Positions 1-6,386 of a stretch of DNA of 10,110 nucleotides are shown in pieces. Position 1 is the first letter of the stretch. Each line of letters begins with the position of its first letter. Under the pieces are notes generated by a model. That model saw only the letters and a program-made list of their open reading frames with translations, searched no databases and was not told the origin of the DNA. Origin of the DNA: JBDLRH01 sp039800165 (GTDB lineage Bacteria > Pseudomonadota > Gammaproteobacteria > Burkholderiales > Burkholderiaceae_C); the NCBI GenBank assembly GCA_039800165.1, contig JBDLRH010000018.1:1-10110 (forward strand). Direction: 5' to 3'. The position numbers and the translations under genes were made by a program.

Positions 1-17
1 CTGACGAACCCGCCACC

Positions 18-23
18 TAAAAT
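18..23 (+). promoter_or_regulatory. Probable -10 element of the argS promoter
   Basis: The hexamer TAAAAT matches the sigma-70 -10 consensus TATAAT at five of six positions and stands out in very GC-rich DNA. It ends 8 bases before the argS start codon, so transcription would begin about at the ATG itself. The -35 element would fall left of the window and cannot be seen. No Shine-Dalgarno sequence lies between this element and the ATG, which fits a leaderless or nearly leaderless message. Confidence 0.5.
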
Positions 24-31
24 CGCGCCCC

Positions 32-1717
32 ATGCTCTTTGTCAAACAGGAATTGCTGGACGCGCTGGCGGCCCAGCTCGAGCGGCTGTCGCCTGGTGCC
101 GGCGAGCGGGCCGCCTTCGAGTCACCCAAGGTCGCTGCGCACGGCGACTTCGCCTGCACCGCCGCGATGCAGCTGGCCAAGCCGCTGAAGGCCAATCCGC
201 GCCAGGTGGCCGAGCAGCTCAAGGCTGCGCTGGAGGCCACCGAGGCCTTCGCCCGCTGGGTCGATGCGATCGAGATTGCAGGCCCTGGCTTCATCAACAT
301 CCGCCTGAAGCCCGCTGCCAAGCAGCAGGTGGTGCGCGAGGTGCTGCAGCAGGGCCAGTGCTTCGGCCAGCGGCCGTCCAACGGCCAGCGCCTGATGGTG
401 GAGTTCGTCTCGGCCAACCCGACCGGCCCGCTGCATGTGGGCCACGGCCGCCAGGCCGCACTGGGCGATGCGATCTGCAACCTGTACGCGTCGCAGGGCT
501 GGAGCGTGCACCGCGAGTTCTATTACAACGACGCGGGCGTGCAGATCCACACGCTGGCCACCTCGACGCAGCTGCGCGCGCGCGGGCTCAAGCCCAGCGA
601 TGCGGGCTGGCCCAGTGGCGAGAACGCCGCCGCCTACAACGGCGAGTACATCGCCGACATCGCCAACGACTTCCTTGCGAAGAAGACAGTGAAGGCCGAC
701 GACCGCGAGTTCACCGCCAGCGGCGACGTGAACGACCTGGACGGCATGCGCCAGTTTGCGGTGGCCTACCTGCGCCACGAGCAGGACCTCGACCTCAAGG
801 CCTTTGAAGTCAAGTTCGATCACTACTACCTGGAAAGCAGCCTGTACACCAGCGGCCGCGTCGAGCAGGCGGTGCACAAGCTCGTTGCGGCCGGCAAGAC
901 CTACGAGCAGGACGGCGCGCTGTGGCTGCGCAGCACCGACTACGGTGACGACAAGGACCGCGTGATGCGCAAGTCCGACGGCACCTACACCTACTTCGTG
1001 CCCGATGTGGCGTATCACATCAGCAAGTGGGAGCGCGGCTTCACCAAGGTGATCAACATCCAGGGCACCGACCACCACGGCACCATCGCGCGGGTGCGCG
1101 CCGGCCTGCAGGCCGCGGGTGTGGGCATTCCGCAGGGCTACCCCGACTACGTGCTGCACACCATGGTGCGGGTGATGCGTGGCGGGCAAGAGGTGAAGAT
1201 CAGCAAGCGCGCGGGCAGCTACGTGACGCTGCGCGACCTGATCGAGTGGACATCGAAGGACGCGGTGCGCTTCTTCCTGCTGAGCCGCAAGCCCGACACC
1301 GAATACACCTTCGATGTGGACCTGGCGATCCAGCAGAACAACGACAACCCGGTGTACTACGTGCAGTACGCGCATGCGCGCATCTGCTCGGTGCTGGCGT
1401 CGTGGGGAGGCGACGTTGCCACGCTGAAAGACGCCGACCTGTCGCCGCTTGCAAGCCCGCAGGCGCTGGCGCTGATGCTGCAGCTGGCCAAGTACCCCGA
1501 GATGCTGACGGCCGCCGCCACCGACTTTGCGCCGCATGACGTCACCTTCTACCTGCGCGAACTGGCCTCGGCCTACCACAGCTACTACGACGCCGAGCGC
1601 ATCCTGGTCGACGACGAGGCGGTCAAGCGCGCTCGGCTGGCGCTGGTCGCAGCCACCGCACAGGTGCTGCACAATGGCCTGGCAATGCTGGGCGTGAGTG
1701 CCCCGCAGAAGATGTGA
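32..1717 (+). CDS. argS: Arginyl-tRNA synthetase
   Basis: Cytoplasmic class I aminoacyl-tRNA synthetase that charges tRNA-Arg with arginine using ATP. The 561 residues match the usual family length. The N-terminal ~100 residues look like the Arg-tRNA synthetase additional domain. The HIGH-type nucleotide signature is HVGH at residues 135-138, after SANPTGPL. The KMSKS-type loop is KISKR at 389-393. The C-terminal part carries the NPVYYVQYAHAR segment that opens the DALR-type anticodon-binding domain. The ATG at 32 is chosen because the protein then begins MLFVKQELL, as ArgS homologues in this group do, although no Shine-Dalgarno is visible. The SPOR-domain gene begins 7 bases after the stop, so the two are probably co-transcribed. 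No missing key residue or frame break is seen. Confidence 0.98.
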   Translation: MLFVKQELLDALAAQLERLSPGAGERAAFESPKVAAHGDFACTAAMQLAKPLKANPRQVAEQLKAALEATEAFARWVDAIEIAGPGFINIRLKPAAKQQVVREVLQQGQCFGQRPSNGQRLMVEFVSANPTGPLHVGHGRQAALGDAICNLYASQGWSVHREFYYNDAGVQIHTLATSTQLRARGLKPSDAGWPSGENAAAYNGEYIADIANDFLAKKTVKADDREFTASGDVNDLDGMRQFAVAYLRHEQDLDLKAFEVKFDHYYLESSLYTSGRVEQAVHKLVAAGKTYEQDGALWLRSTDYGDDKDRVMRKSDGTYTYFVPDVAYHISKWERGFTKVINIQGTDHHGTIARVRAGLQAAGVGIPQGYPDYVLHTMVRVMRGGQEVKISKRAGSYVTLRDLIEWTSKDAVRFFLLSRKPDTEYTFDVDLAIQQNNDNPVYYVQYAHARICSVLASWGGDVATLKDADLSPLASPQALALMLQLAKYPEMLTAAATDFAPHDVTFYLRELASAYHSYYDAERILVDDEAVKRARLALVAATAQVLHNGLAMLGVSAPQKM

Positions 1718-1724
1718 TGTACCG

Positions 1725-2417
1725 ATGACCCGACACCTGCGCTCTCACGTGCCCGCTGCGGCGGCGGTGACGCCCGCGCGCTTGCTGCGTGGCGGCACCT
1801 TCATCGGCATCGTCATCGGCTTGCTGCTGGGCCTGGCGATTTCGCTGGCGGTGGCGGTGTACGTCACCAAGGTGCCGGTGCCCTTCATGAACAAGGGCCA
1901 GACCCGCACGCCCGAGCAGGACGCCGCCGAAGCCAAGAAGAACAAGGACTGGGACCCGAACGCGCCGCTGTACGGCAAGAACCCGGCGCGGCCGCCGGCG
2001 GGTGCGGCCTCCGAGGCGAAGGACGAGGCCAAGGCCGACCCGAAAGCCGATGCGAAGGCGGATGTGAAGACAGACGTGAAGGCCGACGCGAAGGCGGACA
2101 CGAAATCCGAGACGAAATCGGAGACCAAGGCCGATCCGCTGGGCGATCTGGCCAAGGCCAAGACGCAGGCGGCGCCCGATCCGTTCCAGTACTTCCTGCA
2201 GGTGGGTGCGTTTCGCACCGCCGACGAGGCCGAGGCGCACCGCGCCAAGCTGTCGCTGCAGGGGCTGCAGACCAAGGTGACCGAGCGCGAGCAGGCCGGC
2301 CGGGTGGTGTTTCGCGTGCGCATGGGCCCCTACGAGCGCAAGGACGAGGCCGACCGCCAGAAGGAAAAGCTCGAGGCGGCGGGCATCGAAAGCGCACTGG
2401 TGCGGGTGCAGCGCTGA
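1725..2417 (+). CDS. SPOR-domain, FtsN-like membrane-anchored protein
   Basis: A 230-residue bitopic inner-membrane protein. Residues 1-23 are short and basic, about 24-47 form one transmembrane helix (GIVIGLLLGLAISLAVAVYV), 98-137 are a charged tetrapeptide repeat of the form xK[AST][DE], and about 152-230 are a SPOR domain opening FQYFLQVGAF. SPOR domains are known to bind glycan strands stripped of stem peptides at the division septum, so a role at the septum or in the cell wall is likely. The architecture resembles FtsN, but the protein may be one of several SPOR paralogues, so no symbol is given. The ATG at 1725, 7 bases after the argS stop, is preferred over a GTG at 1698 inside argS, which would only add residues before the basic N-terminus. 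It lies between argS and dsbA on the same strand. Confidence 0.9.
   Translation: MTRHLRSHVPAAAAVTPARLLRGGTFIGIVIGLLLGLAISLAVAVYVTKVPVPFMNKGQTRTPEQDAAEAKKNKDWDPNAPLYGKNPARPPAGAASEAKDEAKADPKADAKADVKTDVKADAKADTKSETKSETKADPLGDLAKAKTQAAPDPFQYFLQVGAFRTADEAEAHRAKLSLQGLQTKVTEREQAGRVVFRVRMGPYERKDEADRQKEKLEAAGIESALVRVQR
2016..2135 (+). repeat. Ten-unit 12-bp in-frame repeat coding xK[AST][DE]
   Basis: Ten consecutive four-residue units (for example AKAD, PKAD, VKTD, VKAD, TKSE) are encoded by degenerate 12-base units such as gcgaaggcggat. Residues 98-137 of the SPOR protein are therefore a highly charged, alternating Lys/Asp-Glu stretch between membrane anchor and SPOR domain. It is probably a flexible or single-helix spacer. 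Synonymous variation between units argues for an old array, while adjacent near-identical TKSE units suggest a more recent duplication. Confidence 0.85.
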
Positions 2418-2457
2418 ACTTTCTGCAAGCGCGCGCCTCCCAAGCGTTCACCGGATC

Positions 2458-2463
2458 AAGGAG
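2458..2463 (+). promoter_or_regulatory. Ribosome binding site deciding the dsbA start
   Basis: AAGGAG is a near-perfect Shine-Dalgarno sequence placed 8 bases before the ATG at 2472. An in-frame GTG at 2463 overlaps this site itself and so cannot use it, which fixes the start at 2472. Confidence 0.8.
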
Positions 2464-2471
2464 TGTTGAAG

Positions 2472-3143
2472 ATGTGGCAACGACGTGATTTCTCGGCCGC
2501 GATGATGGGCGGCATGACGGCAGGCGCGGTATCCGCGCTTGGCCTGGGCGGCGCGGGTGCGGCGCATGCGCAGGGCGGCCCGCGCGAGGGCACCGACTAC
2601 GTCGTGCTTGGCCAGCGCGTGCCCAGCGAGGCGCCCAGCGGCAAGATCGAGGTGATCGAATTCTTCTGGTACAGCTGCCCGCACTGCAACGCCTTCGAGC
2701 CCAAGCTCGAGGCCTGGATCAAGCGCGCGCCGGTCGATGTGGCGGTGCGCCGCGTGCCGGTGGCCTTCCGGCCCGACTTCGAGCCGCAGCAGCGCCTGTT
2801 CTACACGCTCGAGGCGATGGGCAAGCTCGACGAGGTGCACCGCAAGGTGTTCCACGCCATCCACGTCGAGCGCCAGACGCTCAACCGCGAAGACGTGATC
2901 ACCGCCTGGGCCGAGAAGCAGGGTCTGGACCGCACCAAGTTCAGCGAAGTCTGGAAGTCTTTTGCGGTGTCCACCAAGCTGCGGCGTGCGGTGCAGTCGC
3001 AAGAGGCGTACCGCGTGCAGGGCGTGCCGTCGCTGGGCGTGGCGGGCCGCTACTACACCGATGCGACGCTGGCGCAGAACATGGACCGCGCGCTGGCGGT
3101 GGCCGAGTACCTGATCGGCGAAGCGCGCAAGGGCCGCGCCTGA
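2472..3143 (+). CDS. dsbA: Thiol:disulfide oxidoreductase, DsbA/DsbL type
   Basis: Periplasmic oxidase that donates disulfide bonds to exported proteins and is normally re-oxidised by DsbB. The mature protein has a thioredoxin fold with an inserted helical domain. The redox motif is CPHC at residues 69-72, preceded by EFFWYS, and the cis-proline that faces it is Val185-Pro186 (GVPSLGV). At 223 residues the length is normal. The N-terminus is a cleavable signal with likely cleavage after AHA at residue 33. It begins MWQRRDFS, a twin-arginine-like motif followed by a Gly/Ala-rich, weakly hydrophobic stretch, rather than a strong Sec/SRP signal. The start at 2472 is set by an AAGGAG site. It lies 54 bases after the SPOR gene and is followed by a hairpin. 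Confidence 0.95.
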   Translation: MWQRRDFSAAMMGGMTAGAVSALGLGGAGAAHAQGGPREGTDYVVLGQRVPSEAPSGKIEVIEFFWYSCPHCNAFEPKLEAWIKRAPVDVAVRRVPVAFRPDFEPQQRLFYTLEAMGKLDEVHRKVFHAIHVERQTLNREDVITAWAEKQGLDRTKFSEVWKSFAVSTKLRRAVQSQEAYRVQGVPSLGVAGRYYTDATLAQNMDRALAVAEYLIGEARKGRA

Positions 3144-3154
3144 AGTGACACGCC

Positions 3155-3181
3155 ACCCGGCGCGATAGCCTCGCGCCCGGT
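3155..3181 (+). terminator. GC-rich hairpin after dsbA, possible terminator
   Basis: An inverted repeat begins 12 bases after the dsbA stop. The arms 3155-3165 and 3171-3181 pair over 10 of 11 positions, including seven uninterrupted pairs GGCGCGA/TCGCGCC, around the loop TAGCC. There is no T run after it, so classical intrinsic termination is doubtful. It could act as an attenuating or mRNA 3'-end stabilising structure separating argS-SPOR-dsbA from the lpt unit. Confidence 0.5.
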
Positions 3182-3199
3182 CGCCGAACGGCCTTGCTG

Positions 3200-3208
3200 T
3201 GCCACAAT
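3200..3208 (+). promoter_or_regulatory. Possible extended -10 element for lptA
   Basis: The nonamer TGCCACAAT fits an extended -10 (TGn followed by CACAAT, four of six matches to TATAAT). It sits 23 bases before the lptA ATG and just after the post-dsbA hairpin. No acceptable -35 hexamer is seen at 16-18 bases upstream, so this rests on the extended -10 alone. Confidence 0.35.
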
Positions 3209-3231
3209 GCGCAGCAAGATTCGTGCCGACC

Positions 3232-3960
3232 ATGCCTCTGCTTTCCCCTGTCTCGTCCCGTCTGTTGCGCCCCTCCTGCTCGCTGCCGCAGGTGCGCAGC
3301 ACCGCCGCGGGGCGTGCATCGCGCGCAAGCTGGGCCCCCCTGGTACTGGGTGCGGCGGTCTGCGTGATGCTCGCCAGCGTGAGCGGCGTGGCGCGGGCCG
3401 AGAAGGCCGACCGCGACAAGCCGATGAACGTCGAGGCCGATGCGATGCGCCACGATGAGGCGCGCCAGGTCAGCGTGTTCACCGGCCGCGTGGTGCTGAG
3501 CAAGGGCACGCTGCTGATCCGCGGTGCGCGCATGGAGGTGCGCCAGGACGCGCAGGGCTACCAGTACGGCACCGTCACCGCCGAATCCGGGCAGCGCGCG
3601 TTTCTGCGGCAAAAGCGCGAGGGCGTGGACGAGTTCATCGAAGGCGAGTCGCAGACCATCGAATACGACGGCCGCGCCGACCGGGTGCGCTTTGTCGGCA
3701 ACGCCGAGCTGCGCCGCCTGCGTGGCACTGCGCTGGCCGACCAGCTCAACGGCAGCCTGATCGTCTACGACAACGGCAGCGACACCTTCAGCGTGGATGG
3801 CGCGCCTGCGGGCGGCAGTGGCCGGGTGCGCGCGGTGCTCACGCCGCGCAATGCGGCGTCGGCCCCCGCCGCCCCCACGACGCCCGGCGGCGCAGCGCCC
3901 TCCGCGCCGGCGGCGCCCGGCCTGCGCAGCAGCCCCGCACTGGGCGGAGCGCGGCCTTGA
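3232..3960 (+). CDS. lptA: LPS transport periplasmic protein LptA
   Basis: Periplasmic bridge protein that carries lipopolysaccharide from the inner-membrane LptBFG-C complex to LptD/E in the outer membrane. From the ATG at 3232 it has 242 residues. Residues 1-56 form a long signal peptide (basic n-region of about 35 residues, hydrophobic core PLVLGAAVCVMLASV, cleavage after ARA). The following OstA/LptA domain starts KPMNVEADAMRHDEA with the TGRVVLSKGTLLIRG strand pattern and ends near DTFSVDG. About 33 C-terminal residues are Ala/Pro/Gly-rich and probably disordered. Alternative starts are GTG at 3199, inside the putative -10 element, and GTG at 3292, which would give a more usual signal length; neither has a good ribosome site. 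The stop overlaps the lptB start. No lptC precedes it. Confidence 0.93.
   Translation: MPLLSPVSSRLLRPSCSLPQVRSTAAGRASRASWAPLVLGAAVCVMLASVSGVARAEKADRDKPMNVEADAMRHDEARQVSVFTGRVVLSKGTLLIRGARMEVRQDAQGYQYGTVTAESGQRAFLRQKREGVDEFIEGESQTIEYDGRADRVRFVGNAELRRLRGTALADQLNGSLIVYDNGSDTFSVDGAPAGGSGRVRAVLTPRNAASAPAAPTTPGGAAPSAPAAPGLRSSPALGGARP
3946..3949 (+). promoter_or_regulatory. Ribosome binding site supporting the TTG start of lptB
   Basis: GGAG within the 3' end of lptA lies 7 bases before the TTG at 3957. This spacing supports initiation at the rare TTG codon rather than at the GTG at 4017. Confidence 0.55.
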
Positions 3961-4784
3961 GCGCCGCGCCGATCAGCAGTTCCCACCCCGAAGCGACGCC
4001 TGCCGATGGCGCGGCCGTGCCCGGTCGGCCAGACCATCGACAGGAAAGCCGGCTGGAAGTGCACCACCTGCAAAAGTCCTACGGTGGTCGCAAGGTGGTC
4101 AAGGACGTGTCGCTCACCGTGCGGCGCGGCGACGTGGTGGGCCTGCTCGGCCCCAACGGCGCGGGCAAGACCACATCGTTCTACATGATCGTCGGGCTGA
4201 TCCGCGCCGATGGCGGCGAGATCCTGCTGGACGGCCAGCGCATCGAGCGCATGCCGATCCACCGCCGGGCGCGCATGGGCCTGTCGTACCTGCCGCAAGA
4301 GCCGTCGATCTTTCGCAAGCTCAATGTCGAGGACAACGTGCGCGCGGTGCTCGAGCTGCAGCACGACGACGCGGGCCGACCGCTCGATGCCGCCACCATC
4401 GAGCAGCGGCTGACCGCCCTGCTGCAAGACCTGCGGGTGGAGCACCTGCGTGCCTCGCCGGCGCTGTCGCTGTCGGGCGGCGAGCGGCGGCGCGTGGAGA
4501 TCGCGCGTGCGCTGGCCACGCAGCCGCGCTTCATCCTGCTGGACGAGCCCTTTGCCGGCATCGACCCGATCGCCGTCATCGAAATCCAGCGCATCATCGG
4601 CTTTCTCAAGTCGCGCGGCATCGGTGTGCTGATCACCGACCACAACGTGCGCGAGACGCTGGGCATCTGCGACCACGCCTGCATCATCAGCGACGGTACG
4701 GTGCTGGCCGAGGGCACGCCCGCCGAAATCGTCGACAACGCCGAGGTCCGCCGCGTGTATCTGGGCGAACACTTCCGCATGTAA
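3957..4784 (+). CDS. lptB: LPS export ABC transporter ATPase LptB
   Basis: Cytoplasmic ATPase that, as a dimer with LptF and LptG, powers extraction of lipopolysaccharide from the inner membrane. All ABC elements are present: Walker A GPNGAGKT (65-72, Lys71), Q-loop YLPQE (Gln114), signature LSGGE (172-176), Walker B FILLDEP (192-198, catalytic Glu197) and the switch His229 in TDHNV. The TSFYMIVGLIRAD and SIFRKLNVEDN segments are typical of LptB. The TTG start gives 275 residues, about 30 longer at the N-terminus than usual. GTG at 4017 would give 255. The TTG start is preferred because it overlaps the lptA stop (TTGA) and has a GGAG site. The extra N-terminus is Ser/Pro/Ala-rich and has no recognised domain. 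LptF and LptG are not in the window. Confidence 0.96.
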   Translation: MSAAPISSSHPEATPADGAAVPGRPDHRQESRLEVHHLQKSYGGRKVVKDVSLTVRRGDVVGLLGPNGAGKTTSFYMIVGLIRADGGEILLDGQRIERMPIHRRARMGLSYLPQEPSIFRKLNVEDNVRAVLELQHDDAGRPLDAATIEQRLTALLQDLRVEHLRASPALSLSGGERRRVEIARALATQPRFILLDEPFAGIDPIAVIEIQRIIGFLKSRGIGVLITDHNVRETLGICDHACIISDGTVLAEGTPAEIVDNAEVRRVYLGEHFRM

Positions 4785-4786
4785 GC

Positions 4787-4793
4787 AGAGGGG
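4787..4793 (+). promoter_or_regulatory. Ribosome binding site of rpoN
   Basis: AGAGGGG contains a GAGG core five bases before the GTG at 4797, in the 12-base gap after the lptB stop. It supports the GTG start, from which the protein begins with the typical sigma-54 N-terminus. Confidence 0.5.
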
Positions 4794-4796
4794 CGC

Positions 4797-6386
4797 GTGA
4801 AGACGGGTCTGTCGCTGCGCGCCTCGCAGCATCTGGCGCTGACGCCGCAACTGCAGCAGTCGATCCGGCTGCTGCAGCTGTCCACGCTCGAGCTCAGCCA
4901 GGAGGTCGAGCAGATGCTCGACGACAACCCGTTTCTGGAGCGCGAGCCCGACGACGCGCCGCCCGAGTTCGGCCTGGCGCACGAGAACCAGGCCCCACGC
5001 GAGGCCGACCGCATCAGCGACGCCGCTGCCGATGCCGACGCCACAGGCGATGCTGCGGATGGCGGCGATGCCATCGACCACGCAACGTCTGCCGAAGCCG
5101 ACTGGGACGGCGACGGCAGCTGGGACACCGCACCCGACGACAGCGAATGGGGCGGCGATGCGCCCGCGCGCAACAGTGCCAACGCACACGATGACGATGA
5201 GGCCGATGCAGTGGGCCTGGCCGGCGGCCACGAGACGCTGACCGAGCACCTGCACCGCCAGGCGCTGTCGCTGCGGCTGGGTGAAGAAGACCGCGCCGCG
5301 CTGCGCTACCTGATCGAGTCGCTGAACGACGACGGCTATCTGGAAGACAGCCTCGAGTCGCTGGCCGAGGGCCTGGCGCAGGGCGACATCGAGGCGCGCG
5401 ACGAACTCGTGCACCGCTTCACCGTGGCGCTGCGCCTGCTGCACAGCCTCGAGCCGGTGGGTGTGGGTGCGCGTTCCATGGCCGAATGCCTGACACTGCA
5501 GCTCGCAGCGCGCCGGGCGGATGCGGCGCGTGTGCATGCCGCGCGCGGCAGCGGCGCCGGCGAACTGGAGGCCATCGATGTGGCGCAGCGCCTGTGCACG
5601 CTGCCGATGGAGCTGCTGGCGCGGCGTGACCTCAAGCGCATGGCCGCGCAGGTGCAGGCCACAGAGGCGCAGGTGCGCGCGGCGCTTGCGCTGATCGTGC
5701 GGCTGGACCCCAAGCCCGCCCGCCGCTTTGCCGACGCCGAGCGCCACGTGATCGTGCCCGACGTGATCGTGAGCGCCAGTGGCCGCAGCAGCAGTGCTGG
5801 CGGCTTGCGGTTGCGCGTGGCGCTCAACCCCGACGTCATGCCGCGGCTGCGGGTGCACGATGTCTATGCATCGGCGCTGCGCTCGCACAAGGGCGACGGC
5901 CATGCCGGCCTGCAGCAACGGCTGCAAGAGGCGCGCTGGTTCATCAAGAACATCCAGCAGCGCTTTGACACCATCCTGCGCGTGAGCAACGCCATCGTCG
6001 AGCGCCAGCGCAACTTCTTCGTGCACGGCGAGCTGGCGATGCGCCCGCTGGTGCTGCGCGAGATTGCCGACGAGCTGGGCATGCACGAATCGACCATCAG
6101 CCGCGTGACCACGGCCAAGTACATGGCCACGCCGCAGGGCACCTTCGAGCTCAAGTACTTCTTCGGCTCGGGGCTGGGCACCGAGTCGGGGTCAAGCGCC
6201 TCCAGCACCGCGGTGCGCGCGCTCATCCGCCAGTTCGTCGCCTGCGAAAACGCGATCAAGCCGCTGAGCGACCACCAGATCTCGGAGATGCTGCGCGAGC
6301 AGGGCATCGAGTGCGCGCGGCGCACCGTGGCCAAGTACCGCGAAGCGCTGCGGATTGCGCCGGCCAACCTTCGAAAGACCCTGTGA
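4797..6386 (+). CDS. rpoN: RNA polymerase sigma-54 factor
   Basis: Alternative sigma factor that recognises -24/-12 promoters and needs an AAA+ activator; in proteobacteria it controls nitrogen assimilation, motility and other functions. The Gln/Leu-rich activator-interacting region I is at residues 1-50 (ASQHLALTPQLQQSIRLLQLS, ending DNPFLE). Region II, about 51-142, is a long Asp/Ala-rich acidic linker. The core-binding domain starts near ETLTEHLHRQ. The helix-turn-helix is about 418-437 (LREIADELGMHESTISR), and the RpoN box ARRTVAKYR is at 507-515. The 529 residues exceed the 477 of E. coli, mainly in region II. The GTG start follows lptB by 12 bases. The stop overlaps the next start (GTGA), so rlmL is probably coupled to it. 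Confidence 0.98.
   Translation: MKTGLSLRASQHLALTPQLQQSIRLLQLSTLELSQEVEQMLDDNPFLEREPDDAPPEFGLAHENQAPREADRISDAAADADATGDAADGGDAIDHATSAEADWDGDGSWDTAPDDSEWGGDAPARNSANAHDDDEADAVGLAGGHETLTEHLHRQALSLRLGEEDRAALRYLIESLNDDGYLEDSLESLAEGLAQGDIEARDELVHRFTVALRLLHSLEPVGVGARSMAECLTLQLAARRADAARVHAARGSGAGELEAIDVAQRLCTLPMELLARRDLKRMAAQVQATEAQVRAALALIVRLDPKPARRFADAERHVIVPDVIVSASGRSSSAGGLRLRVALNPDVMPRLRVHDVYASALRSHKGDGHAGLQQRLQEARWFIKNIQQRFDTILRVSNAIVERQRNFFVHGELAMRPLVLREIADELGMHESTISRVTTAKYMATPQGTFELKYFFGSGLGTESGSSASSTAVRALIRQFVACENAIKPLSDHQISEMLREQGIECARRTVAKYREALRIAPANLRKTL

Noticed and set aside
1..6. CTGACG as -35 element for argS
   Set aside because: Only 11 bases separate it from the TAAAAT hexamer, too short for sigma-70; the true -35 would be outside the window.
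122..1672. 516-codon open frame antisense to argS
   Set aside because: It lies entirely within argS, its translation is rich in His, Arg, Val and Ala with no domain pattern, and it is expected from G/C-biased third positions.
1698..1724. GTG start at 1698 for the SPOR gene
   Set aside because: It would overlap argS and add nine residues unlike the family; the ATG at 1725 follows the argS stop directly.
2016..2135. Repeat array considered as CRISPR or a non-coding satellite
   Set aside because: Units are 12 bp, contiguous without spacers, and stay in the reading frame of a clear protein.
3144..3231. Sigma-54 (-24/-12) promoter for the lpt-rpoN unit
   Set aside because: No GG and GC pair at the required spacing with TGGC/TTGC context was seen by eye in this gap or in 9685-9856.
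3765..6086. 773-codon open frame antisense to lptA, lptB and rpoN
   Set aside because: Long but fully opposite three certain genes, with low-complexity His/Arg/Gln/Val composition and no motif or ribosome site; an artefact of high GC.
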